Origin: JACKJP01 sp050186955
Lineage (GTDB): Bacteria; Pseudomonadota; Alphaproteobacteria; Rhizobiales; Tepidamorphaceae
Length of the DNA: 18,747 nucleotides
Direction of reading: 5' to 3'
Assembly (NCBI GenBank): GCA_050186955.1
Contig: JBFWXZ010000047.1
Location: forward strand, 1 to 18,747
The notes below the pieces were generated by a model. The model searched no databases. It was not told the origin of the DNA and saw only the letters and a list, made by a program, of their open reading frames with translations. Both the position numbers and the translations under genes were made by a program. Shown here piece after piece: positions 7,746-14,416 of the stretch (its first letter is position 1; each line of letters opens with the position of its first letter).

Positions 7746-9467
7746 TCATACATCGGCGTAGACATGGGTTTCCTCGCGGGCGCCGGGATGAACCACCGCG
7801 CCGCCCTCCGCGCCGCCCACCGTCTGCGCGTAGCGCCACAGCGCGCCGGAACGATAGTAGGGCTCCGGCGGCCGCCAGTCCTCTCGCCGGCGGCGCAATT
7901 CCTCCTCCGGCACGTCGAGCTCGATCGACCCGCTGTCGGCGTCGAGGCGGATGACGTCGCCGTCGCGGATCAGCGCGATGGGTCCGCCGGCGGCGGCCTC
8001 GGGCGAGATGTGCCCGACGCAGAAGCCGCGGGTTCCTCCGGAGAAGCGCCCGTCGGTCACGAGCGCGACCTTCTCTCCCATGCCCTGTCCGTAGATCGCG
8101 GCGGTCGTGGAGATCATCTCGCGCATGCCGGGGCCGCCGCGCGGCCCCTCGTAGCGGATCACCAGCACCTGACCCTCGCTGTAGTCGCGCGCGAGCACGG
8201 CGGCGAGACACTGCTCCTCGGTGTCGAAGACGCGGGCCGGACCGGCGAACTGCCGGAGTTTGAGGCCGGCGACCTTGCACACCGAACCCTTGGGGGCGAG
8301 GCTCCCGAAAAGTCCGACCACGCCGCCCGTGGGGCTGAGCGGGTCGGAAAGCGGCCGGACGACTTCCTGGCCTTCGGGAAAGACGACGTCTTGCAGGTTC
8401 TCAGCGACGGTGCGGCCGGTGATCGTCATGCAGTCGCCGTGCAGATAGCCGCCGTCGAGAAGGACCTTCATGAGCACGGGAACGCCGCCGATCTCGTAAA
8501 GATCCTTGGCGAGGAAGCGGCCGCCCGGCTTCATGTCGGCGATGTAGGGAGTGCGCCTGAAGACCTCCACCACGTCCTCGAGCCTGAAATCGATGCCGGC
8601 CTCGTTGGCCATCGCCGGAAGGTGCAGCGCCGCGTTGGTCGATCCGCCGGACGCGGCGACGATCGCCACCGCGTTCTCGAACGCCTTGCGGGTCGCGATG
8701 TCGCGCGGCCGCAGGTTGCTTTCGAGCGCCCGCATCGCCACCGCGCCCATCGCCTCGCAGATCGCAATCCGCTCGGCATAGACGGCGGGGACGAGCGCGG
8801 AGCCTGGAACCGCGAGCCCGATCGCCTCGGAAACGCAGGCCATGGTGACGGCGGTGAACTGGCCGGGACAGGCGCCGGCGCCGGGGACCGCCTGGCGTTC
8901 CAGCGTCTCCAGCTCGTCGGCGCCGATGCGGCCACTGGTGAAGGCGCCGACGCCCTCGAACACGTCGACGATGGTGACGTCCTTTCCGCCGACGCGGCCG
9001 GGCAGGACCGAGCCACCATAGACGAAGACCGACGGCGCGTTGAGCCGCAGCATCGCCATCATCATGGCCGGAAGATTCTTGTCGCAGCCGGCGACGCAGA
9101 CCATCGCGTCGTAGCAATGGCCGCGCATGACGAGCTCGACGGAATCGGCGATGTGCTCGCGGGAGATCAGCGACGCCTTCATGCCGGCGTGGCCGTTGGC
9201 GATGCCGTCATTGACGCTGATCGTGTTGAACTCAAACGGAGTGCCGCCGGCCTCCTTGATGCCTTCCTTGATCGCGCGGGCGAGATCGCGATGGCCAATA
9301 TTGCAGGGCGACCCGTCGTTCCAGGTGGTGAAGACGCCGATCAGCGGCTGCTCCAGCATGCCCGGCCTGACGCCGGCGCCATACATCATCGCCCGCATCG
9401 GCGCCTTAGCGGCACCCTGCGTCGTGTGGCGGCTCGGCAGCCGCGCCTTGTCGATCTTCGATGTCAT
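7746..9467 (-). CDS. IlvD/Edd family dehydratase, short form with three cluster cysteines
   Basis: A 573-residue IlvD/Edd-family dehydratase, different in subtype from the 618-residue paralogue in the same cluster. Seen: TWNDGSPCNIGH at 48-59 with Cys55, AGCDKNLPAM at 126-135 with Cys128, GAGACPGQFTAVTM at 196-209 with Cys200, ASGGSTNAALH in the middle, and DGRFSGGTRGFCVGHISPEAA near the C terminus with the catalytic Ser. Three Cys at these places is the pattern of the short-form enzymes known to carry a [2Fe-2S] cluster. The start ATG at 9467 gives MTSKIDKARLPSRHTTQG. The Shine-Dalgarno site is weak, and a strong hairpin sits 11 nt upstream. The frame stays open upstream through the N gap, but that part overlaps dctP and is not IlvD. 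It may dehydrate a sugar acid or hydroxyacid. DHAD activity is also possible. Confidence 0.92.
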   Translation of the reverse strand: MTSKIDKARLPSRHTTQGAAKAPMRAMMYGAGVRPGMLEQPLIGVFTTWNDGSPCNIGHRDLARAIKEGIKEAGGTPFEFNTISVNDGIANGHAGMKASLISREHIADSVELVMRGHCYDAMVCVAGCDKNLPAMMMAMLRLNAPSVFVYGGSVLPGRVGGKDVTIVDVFEGVGAFTSGRIGADELETLERQAVPGAGACPGQFTAVTMACVSEAIGLAVPGSALVPAVYAERIAICEAMGAVAMRALESNLRPRDIATRKAFENAVAIVAASGGSTNAALHLPAMANEAGIDFRLEDVVEVFRRTPYIADMKPGGRFLAKDLYEIGGVPVLMKVLLDGGYLHGDCMTITGRTVAENLQDVVFPEGQEVVRPLSDPLSPTGGVVGLFGSLAPKGSVCKVAGLKLRQFAGPARVFDTEEQCLAAVLARDYSEGQVLVIRYEGPRGGPGMREMISTTAAIYGQGMGEKVALVTDGRFSGGTRGFCVGHISPEAAAGGPIALIRDGDVIRLDADSGSIELDVPEEELRRRREDWRPPEPYYRSGALWRYAQTVGGAEGGAVVHPGAREETHVYADV

Positions 9468-9478
9468 CGGATCGAGGT

Positions 9479-9506
9479 CCGGGGCGGCGTGCGGCAGCCG
9501 CCCCGG
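9479..9506 (-). other. Perfect 10-bp GC hairpin between dctP and the dehydratase gene
   Basis: CCGGGGCGGC at 9479-9488 and GCCGCCCCGG at 9497-9506 are perfect reverse complements with an 8-nt loop. In the minus-strand transcript the hairpin follows dctP and ends just before the dehydratase start. No T-run follows, so it is not a classical intrinsic terminator. It would suit an mRNA-stabilising or attenuating hairpin that lets the TRAP receptor be made in excess. It lies directly against the assembly gap. Confidence 0.6.
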
Positions 9507-9516
9507 NNNNNNNNNN
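9507..9516. other. Assembly gap (10 Ns)
   Basis: Ten Ns separate the end of dctP (stop at 9518-9520) from the hairpin. A round count of 10 is typical of a placeholder, so the real length is unknown and extra sequence, even a gene, could be missing. The very GC-rich hairpin next to it is a plausible reason for the break. Confidence 0.97.
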
Positions 9517-9517
9517 A

Positions 9518-10642
9518 TCAGCCGCGATCGGCCTTCTGGTTGAACAGGTCGTTCGGCGTGTCGGCGATGGCGTACCAGAGGTTGGCGTCCTTGCGGAACG
9601 CTGACCAGTTCTCGTAGATTTTCTTGAAGTTGGCGTTCGCCGCCGCGGTCTCCGAGATGTATTCCTGGGTCGCCTTGTAGAGCGCCGCGAGCACCTCGTC
9701 GGGGAAGCGCTTGAACTGCGTCCCCTTGCCCGCGAGGCGGCGCAGCGCACCCATGTTGCCCATGTCGTAGTCGGAGATCATCTCGCGCTCGCCGTCGGCG
9801 CTGGCGGCGAGCACGATGGCCTTGTACTCGTCGGTCAGCGATTCCCACTGCTGCTTGTTGATGAAGATCGAGGTGCCGGCGGAGACCTCCTGCCAGCCGG
9901 GATAGTAGTAGAACTGGGTGACCGCGTTGAAGCCCGCGCCCTCGTCGTCATAGGGGCCGGAAAGCTCCGCCGCGTCGATGCTTCCGCGCTCGAGCGCCGA
10001 ATAGATGTCACCCGGCGCGATCTGCTGCGGCACGCCGCCGAGCTTGCTGAGGACCTGGCCGCCGATGCCCGGAATGCGCATCTTGAGGCCCTTGAAGTCC
10101 TCCGGCGTCTTGATTTCCTTGCGGAACCAGCCGGCCATCTGGGAGCAGGTGTTGCCGAAGGGAACGTAGTGGATGTTGTGGCCATCCATGAATTCCGACA
10201 GCAGCTCGAGGCCACCGGCCTTGAAAAGCCAGGTGTTGTGCTGGCGGCTGTTGAGGCCGAACGGCAGCGCGGTACCGAACGCGAAGGTCGGGTCCACGCC
10301 GACATAGAAATAGGGAGCGGTGTGGCAGCACTCGACCGTGCCCGCCTTGACCGCATCAAGCGCCTGGAGCGCGCCGACGAGCTCGCCCGGCGCGAAATAC
10401 TGGATCTGGAACTTGCCGCCGCTCATCTCGCTGACCCGCTCCGCAAAGCGGGTGACGCCGGCGAAGCAACCCTTCAGCGATTTCGGAAAGCTCGAGGTGA
10501 GACGCCATTTGATCTCCGGCCCCGACTGCGCGATCGCGGGGGTGGCGAGGCTGACGCCTGCCGCACCGACGCCCGCGGCCCCCGCCGCGACCATGCCCAG
10601 CGCCTTGCGGCGATTCACGAGATTCCTGTCTTGAGAACCCAT
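9518..10642 (-). CDS. dctP: TRAP transporter solute-binding protein, TakP/DctP type
   Basis: A 374-residue periplasmic receptor of a tripartite ATP-independent transporter, which captures a carboxylate and delivers it to DctQM. The N terminus carries a Tat-like signal (RRKALG at 11-16, hydrophobic Ala/Gly stretch, cleavage likely after PAIA near residue 38). The mature part starts PEIKWRLTSSFPKSL and keeps FAPGELV, GTVECCHTAPYFYVG, WFRKEIKTPEDFKGLKMR and GPYDDEGAGF. These closely follow the alpha-keto acid receptor TakP of Rhodobacter, including the ligand-binding Arg region. The start has AAGGAGGAAATAGG directly upstream. It is divergent from dctQM, whereas TRAP genes usually run together as PQM. 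It probably heads the minus-strand operon of dehydratases and lyases. A 2-oxo or 2-hydroxy acid ligand is likely from family resemblance. Confidence 0.93.
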   Translation of the reverse strand: MGSQDRNLVNRRKALGMVAAGAAGVGAAGVSLATPAIAQSGPEIKWRLTSSFPKSLKGCFAGVTRFAERVSEMSGGKFQIQYFAPGELVGALQALDAVKAGTVECCHTAPYFYVGVDPTFAFGTALPFGLNSRQHNTWLFKAGGLELLSEFMDGHNIHYVPFGNTCSQMAGWFRKEIKTPEDFKGLKMRIPGIGGQVLSKLGGVPQQIAPGDIYSALERGSIDAAELSGPYDDEGAGFNAVTQFYYYPGWQEVSAGTSIFINKQQWESLTDEYKAIVLAASADGEREMISDYDMGNMGALRRLAGKGTQFKRFPDEVLAALYKATQEYISETAAANANFKKIYENWSAFRKDANLWYAIADTPNDLFNQKADRG

Positions 10643-10738
10643 CCTATTTCCTCCTTGGCTCGCGGGTCGTTCCTTCGGCCACTGCCTGCCTGCCCGCAGC
10701 TCTCGCAGTTGACCGGAAGCTCACCAAAACCGATGAGT

Positions 10739-10747
10739 GTTGTCAAC
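10739..10747. promoter_or_regulatory. GTTGTCAAC palindrome overlapping a -35 hexamer
   Basis: GTTG-T-CAAC is a perfect 4-bp inverted repeat around one base and covers the minus-strand TTGACA. A related AGTTGACCGG lies at 10708-10717. The site lies about 100 bp upstream of dctP. Its shape resembles short operators of GntR-type regulators, but it is only 9 bp long, so the assignment is tentative. Confidence 0.35.
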
Positions 10748-10867
10748 TAACCGGACAGTAGAATAAATACTCATTCACAAACCTCAAGGCGCATCGGTTC
10801 GCGGGCATCGCGGGAGGCTCGAACACGGCCGGAGCAGATATGGAATGGTTGTGGAAAGCCAGTGATT

Positions 10868-10884
10868 TCAATGATTTTCATTGA
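10868..10884. promoter_or_regulatory. 17-bp palindrome, candidate operator for dctQM
   Basis: TCAATGATTTTCATTGA consists of perfect 7-bp arms around TTT, in a region where AT-rich words are rare. It lies about 145 bp upstream of dctQ and about 225 bp upstream of dctP. The size and symmetry fit a dimeric helix-turn-helix regulator. Which family binds it cannot be told. Confidence 0.5.
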
Positions 10885-11029
10885 GCTGCCGACAAGGACC
10901 CCGCTGGCCGGAGACAACCGTGTCGCCGCGGGAGCGACGGACTTGACTTAGCGGTCACGCTTTTTAACGTCGAAATAGGAAACAGTCCCGCACCGCCGGC
11001 AACAGGCGGCCAACGTCCGGGGAGGAGAC

Positions 11030-11608
11030 ATGCCGATCCTGCTGCGCCTGTCGCGCGCGATCGATCGCATCAACGAGGCGGTCGGCAGCGTCGTGGCATG
11101 GCTGATCCTGCTCGCGGTGCTCGTGAGCGCCGGCAACGCGGTGTCGCGCAAGGCGCTGAACATGGCGTCCAACTCCTGGCTCGAGCTGCAATGGTACCTG
11201 TTCAGCGCGGTATTCCTGCTGTGCGCGGCCTACACGCTCAAACACGGCGAGCATGTGCGCGTTGAGATCATCTTCGCCCAGGTGTCGCGCCGTACCCAGC
11301 ACCTCGTCGACCTCTTCGGGCACATCTTCTTCCTGATGCCCTTCTGCCTGCTGATGCTGTGGTTCCTCGTGCCCTATGTCGCGAGTTCCTTCGCTACCGG
11401 CGAACACTCGTCGAATGTCGGCGGCCTCATCATCTGGCCGGCCAAGGCGCTGTTGCTGGGCGGCTTCTTCCTGCTGGCACTGCAGGGTGTTTCTGAAATC
11501 ATTCGAAAGGCCGCGATCCTCAACGGCGCCATCGAGGATCCCGATCCGCCGCATCTCCAGAAGACGCCGATCGACCTGGAGCGCGAAAGCGGGGAGCAGG
11601 ACCGATGA
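11030..11608 (+). CDS. dctQ: TRAP transporter small permease subunit DctQ
   Basis: A 192-residue inner-membrane protein, the small subunit that joins the solute receptor to the large permease. Four hydrophobic segments are visible, near residues 17-40, 52-70, 92-115 and 132-155. The conserved motif around LELQWYLFSAVFLLCAAYTLKHGEHVRV (residues 51-78) is the DctQ signature, with a membrane Trp and a His-rich loop. The start has GGGGAGGAG 3-5 nt upstream. The last four bases overlap dctM in an ATGA junction, so translation is probably coupled. The C-terminal tail is charged and cytoplasmic. Confidence 0.94.
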   Translation: MPILLRLSRAIDRINEAVGSVVAWLILLAVLVSAGNAVSRKALNMASNSWLELQWYLFSAVFLLCAAYTLKHGEHVRVEIIFAQVSRRTQHLVDLFGHIFFLMPFCLLMLWFLVPYVASSFATGEHSSNVGGLIIWPAKALLLGGFFLLALQGVSEIIRKAAILNGAIEDPDPPHLQKTPIDLERESGEQDR

Positions 11609-13233
11609 TGGAAATCATCGCCGCCAACATGGCGCCGGTCATGTTCGTCTGCATGATCCTCATGCTGCTCATCGGCTATCCGGTCGCCTTCACGCTGGCC
11701 GCCCACGGACTGCTCTTCTTCATGCTCGGGGTGTTCGTCGCGCCGTTCTCCGGCGGCGAGATCACCCTGTCCATGCCGCTGCTCTACGCCCTGCCCGACC
11801 GCTTCTGGGGGACGATGTCGAACGAGACGCTGCTTGCCATCCCGTTCTTCACCTTCATGGGGATCATCCTCGAGCGGTCCGGGATGGCCGAGGATCTGCT
11901 GGAAACCATCGGCCAGCTCTTCGGCAGGGTTCGCGGCGGCCTCGCCTACGCGGTGATCATCGTCGGCGCGCTGCTCGCCGCGACCACCGGCGTCGTCGCC
12001 GCCTCCGTCATCGCCATGGGGCTGATATCGCTGCCGATCATGATGCGATACGGCTACAACCGCCGCATTTCATCCGGCGCCATCGCGGCCGCCGGCACGC
12101 TGGCCCAGATCATCCCGCCCTCGATCGTCCTCATCGTGCTGGCCGATCAGCTCGACCGGTCGGTGGGCGACATGTATGCCGGCGCATTGCTGCCCGGCCT
12201 GATGCTGACCGGGCTCTATTGCCTGTATGTGATGGCCACGACGATCTTCCGACCGCAATCCCTGCCGGCCCTGCCGGAGGAGGTTCGAACCCTCGGCTCA
12301 GGCGTCGCCTCACTCTTCGCGCTGATCGCCATCGGCATCGCCATCGCCTGGGGCGCCTATGTCTATCTCGAGCCCGCGCACGGCAACGACGCCGACATCT
12401 GGGGCGCCGCCATCGGCATCGTCGCCGTCTACCTGATCACCGTCGCCGACCGCGGGCTCGGCACCGGCATGACCTCCAGGCTCGCGCAGCAGGTGGTGTT
12501 CGTCCTGGTGCCGCCGCTGGCGCTCATATTCCTCGTTCTGGGCACGATCTTCCTCGGCATCGCGACCCCCACCGAGGGCGGCGCGATGGGCGCCGTCGGC
12601 GCCCTCGTCATGGCGATCGGAAAGCGGCGCCTCGATTTCAGGCTGATGCATCAGGCACTGATAAACACCGCGAAGCTGTGCTCCTTCGTGATGTTCATCC
12701 TGATCGGCGCGCGCGTCTTCTCGCTGACCTTCTACGGCGTGAACGGGCACCTGTGGGTCGAGCACCTGCTTCGCCACCTGGCGGATTCCGAAACCGGATT
12801 CCTGGTCACGGTCTCCCTGCTGATCTTCGTGCTGGCCTTCTTCCTCGATTTCTTCGAGCTCGCCTTCATCATCGTGCCTTTGCTGGCGCCGGTGGCCGAG
12901 AACATGGGCATCGACCTGATCTGGTTCGGCGTCATCCTGGCCATCAACATGCAGACCAGCTTCATGCACCCGCCCTTCGGCTTCGCGCTGTTCTATCTTC
13001 GCTCGGTAGCCGCCCGGGTGCCCTATATCGACAAGATCACCGGCGAGACGATCCAGCCGGTCGATACGCGCGACATCTACTGGGGCGCCGCTCCGTTCGT
13101 CATCATTCAGGTTCTGATGGTCGCGGTGACGATCCTCGTGCCGCAGATCGTCATGCACTACAAGACGGAGACGACCGTCATAAAGGAAGAGGCGATCGAC
13201 GATATTCTTCAGAATCTCGGCGGTCAGAACTAA
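11605..13233 (+). CDS. dctM: TRAP transporter large permease subunit DctM
   Basis: A 542-residue inner-membrane protein that carries the Na+-coupled transport path of the TRAP system. Seen: IGYPVAFTLAAHG near the start, IPFFTFMGIILERSGMAEDLLE, TGVVAASVIAMGLISLPIMMRYGYN, AGTLAQIIPPSIVLIVLADQ, TPTEGGAMGAVGALVMA and an N-terminal-like repeat in the second half, which reflects the family's inverted repeat. DctM is usually about 425-440 residues. The extra length is mostly a central insertion, about residues 215-300, with two to three additional hydrophobic helices before TPTEGG. Such long forms go with TakP-type receptors. ATG 11605 overlaps the dctQ stop. A second ATG follows directly and could be used instead. 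Confidence 0.94.
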   Translation: MMEIIAANMAPVMFVCMILMLLIGYPVAFTLAAHGLLFFMLGVFVAPFSGGEITLSMPLLYALPDRFWGTMSNETLLAIPFFTFMGIILERSGMAEDLLETIGQLFGRVRGGLAYAVIIVGALLAATTGVVAASVIAMGLISLPIMMRYGYNRRISSGAIAAAGTLAQIIPPSIVLIVLADQLDRSVGDMYAGALLPGLMLTGLYCLYVMATTIFRPQSLPALPEEVRTLGSGVASLFALIAIGIAIAWGAYVYLEPAHGNDADIWGAAIGIVAVYLITVADRGLGTGMTSRLAQQVVFVLVPPLALIFLVLGTIFLGIATPTEGGAMGAVGALVMAIGKRRLDFRLMHQALINTAKLCSFVMFILIGARVFSLTFYGVNGHLWVEHLLRHLADSETGFLVTVSLLIFVLAFFLDFFELAFIIVPLLAPVAENMGIDLIWFGVILAINMQTSFMHPPFGFALFYLRSVAARVPYIDKITGETIQPVDTRDIYWGAAPFVIIQVLMVAVTILVPQIVMHYKTETTVIKEEAIDDILQNLGGQN

Positions 13234-13347
13234 GCCGGAGGCACCTGCGTTGCCCCCCGGCCGCAGGCGAAAGAGCCCGCTCGCCCGCAGGCTGGGGTGG
13301 AGGCGCTCCGCCTCGACCGTCTATCGGGACAACGCCGTGGATACGGC

Positions 13348-13788
13348 TCACTTCACCTTGATGGCCAGTCCGTTCAGGTCCGCGCTGACAATCGCGCCGA
13401 CCGATCGTCCGGTGAGTCTGAGCACCGCGCCCTTCTCGTTGGTGAGCACGATTGCCTGCGCACCGGCGCCCAACGCCGCGCCCACGTTGCCCGCCGCGTA
13501 GACACCGGTGACATCCGACGCACGGCGGATGTTACTCACCGTACCGCTGAAGCGCGTTTCGGAGACGCCGAAGGTGAAGCCGTAGCTGACGCCGCCGATC
13601 GAAAGCGCGTAGCTCCTGCCGCGAAACCTGAGCGTGCCGTCGCCGCCTGAACCGCCGACGACGAAGCCGGCCTTCACGACGCGGAAGCTGATAGAGCCGT
13701 CGTCGGCGTAGGCGGTGGACGAGAACGCGGCGCTCGCGAGCACAACCAGCGCAATCAGAGCTGCGCGAAATCCGGATGAAGCGTGCAT
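13348..13788 (-). CDS. Small secreted glycine-rich protein of unknown function
   Basis: A 146-residue protein with a clear Sec signal peptide (hydrophobic ALIALVVLASAAF, cleavage likely after AYA at residue 28). The mature part is rich in Gly, Ser and Val and in alternating beta-strand patterns (GGSGGDGTLRFRGRSYALSIGG, YAAGNVGAALGAGAQAIVL, NEKGAVLRLTGRSVG). The general look recalls small periplasmic YSC84/SYLF-like or DUF-type beta proteins, but I do not recognise the family with confidence. The start is chosen at 13788 because AAGGAGAG lies 5-6 nt upstream. The frame stays open further up but without a good site. It is a single-gene unit that converges with dctM. Confidence 0.75.
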   Translation of the reverse strand: MHASSGFRAALIALVVLASAAFSSTAYADDGSISFRVVKAGFVVGGSGGDGTLRFRGRSYALSIGGVSYGFTFGVSETRFSGTVSNIRRASDVTGVYAAGNVGAALGAGAQAIVLTNEKGAVLRLTGRSVGAIVSADLNGLAIKVK

Positions 13789-13931
13789 GGTATCTCTCCT
13801 TCGACGAAGTGAAGCCACACGTCGGCTGACACCCAACACGCTACTTTGAGGGCCGCCCGCCGTCCATGCGGATTTATCATCTCCTCCAATGCCGTCGCCC
13901 GCCCCTGCGACAGCGCTCGGCACGGCATCTT

Positions 13932-13960
13932 ATTTCGCATGACGGAATTTAATTCCGCAT
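13932..13960. promoter_or_regulatory. CGGAATT-T-AATTCCG palindrome with an extra half-site
   Basis: CGGAATTTAATTCCG at 13943-13957 is a 7-bp perfect inverted repeat around one base. ATTTCGCAT at 13932-13940 and ATTCCGCAT at 13952-13960 are near-identical direct half-sites, 20 bp apart. Sites of this type are used by Lrp/AsnC-like regulators, which bind as arrays. It lies about 155 bp upstream of the secreted-protein gene and about 85 bp from tRNA-Gln. The target is not certain. Confidence 0.45.
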
Positions 13961-14028
13961 ATGGATCGACGGTCCGGGGCTGCCCCTTGTGGGTCTGATC
14001 CAGCAGGTTTCCCGCATGTCACGGAAAG

Positions 14029-14043
14029 CACGCCGACGGCGTG
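14029..14043 (-). terminator. Probable terminator hairpin of tRNA-Gln
   Basis: On the minus strand CACGCC-GTC-GGCGTG (a 7-bp palindrome around one base) begins at the encoded CCA end of the tRNA and is followed by CTTTCC. The T-tract is short, so termination strength is uncertain. Confidence 0.45.
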
Positions 14044-14115
14044 GCTGGGGCGCCAGGATTCGAACCTGGGATCACGGGACCAAAACCCGTTGCCTTACCG
14101 CTTGGCCACGCCCCA
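14042..14115 (-). tRNA. tRNA-Gln (anticodon TTG)
   Basis: A full cloverleaf on the minus strand. The acceptor stem TGGGGCG pairs with CGCCCCA, followed by discriminator G and an encoded CCA (14042-14044). The anticodon loop TTTTGGT sits within the ACGGG/CCCGT arm and gives anticodon TTG (UUG). The T arm is CCAGG-TTCGAAT-CCTGG. The D arm has GCCAAGCGGTAAGGC. It charges glutamine for CAA and, by wobble, CAG. It is divergent from the tRNA-Pro gene. Confidence 0.97.
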
Positions 14116-14252
14116 CCGGATGCCTGTTCGCCGGATCGGCGAAACGCGGGCGCTCCCCTATATCGCGGCGCTCGTCACATCCGCAACCGGCAAGCGGGAT
14201 GAGCGCTTGCGGTCGCCAAAACGCATCGCTATAACCACGCCGCATCACAGGC

Positions 14253-14329
14253 CGGAGTGTAGCGCAGTCTGGTAGCGCACCTCGTTCGGGACGAGGGGGT
14301 CGCAGGTTCAAATCCTGCCACTCCGACCA
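14253..14329 (+). tRNA. tRNA-Pro (anticodon CGG)
   Basis: A complete 77-nt tRNA. The acceptor stem CGGAGTG pairs with CACTCCG, followed by discriminator A and encoded CCA. The anticodon stem CCTCG/CGAGG encloses loop TTCGGGA, which gives anticodon CGG. The T arm is GCAGG-TTCAAAT-CCTGC. It decodes the CCG codon, common in this GC-rich genome. The phage-like genes begin on its 3' side, so its 3' end is the likely attachment core. Confidence 0.97.
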
Positions 14330-14366
14330 ATCATTTCAAGGGCTTACCCGAAAGCCCGAAATCCAC

Positions 14367-14390
14367 ACCGACAGAAACACCGACAGAAAC
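14367..14390. repeat. Tandem 12-bp direct repeat, candidate integrase arm sites
   Basis: ACCGACAGAAAC occurs twice without a spacer (14367-14378 and 14379-14390), 38 bp after the tRNA-Pro CCA end. Direct repeats close to a tRNA attachment core are the usual form of arm-type binding sites of phage tyrosine recombinases. A small hairpin, GGGCTT/AAGCCC, lies between tRNA and repeat at 14340-14357. Confidence 0.6.
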
Positions 14391-14416
14391 GAGTCCCTTC
14401 CCTCCTTGCCGTGAAT

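Larger units (their letters stand above)
10643..11029. promoter_or_regulatory. Divergent control region dctP / dctQM (387 bp, no gene)
   Basis: This region separates dctP (-) from dctQM (+) and contains no coding sequence that I can support. An AT-rich stretch lies at 10735-10790. On the minus strand it includes TTGACA (10741-10746), a perfect -35 hexamer, but without a good -10. On the plus strand it includes TAGAAT (10759-10764), a good -10 without a clear -35. Two palindromes, listed separately, look like operators. Close to dctQ, TTGACT at 10943 could be a -35. No regulator gene is present in the window. Confidence 0.5.

Noticed and set aside
4819..9617. Long plus-strand open frames (421 to 999 codons) opposite the dehydratase/lyase operon
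   Set aside because: All are antisense to well-recognised genes, have shadow-type composition and, in one case, run through the N gap.
9468..9848. N-terminal extension of the short dehydratase across the N gap into dctP
   Set aside because: The frame is open only by chance. The segment is an alternative frame of dctP, and the natural IlvD N terminus begins at 9467.
13244..13267. Hairpin CCTGCG/CGCAGG just after dctM as a terminator
   Set aside because: Only 6 bp of stem, a 12-nt loop and no T-run. Too weak to call.
11376..13361. 661-codon plus-strand frame overlapping dctQ/dctM
   Set aside because: An out-of-frame reading of dctM, extremely rich in Arg and His. The dctM frame has all family motifs.
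13961..14311. Open frames across the two tRNA genes
   Set aside because: They read through complete tRNA cloverleafs and have no ribosome sites or protein features.
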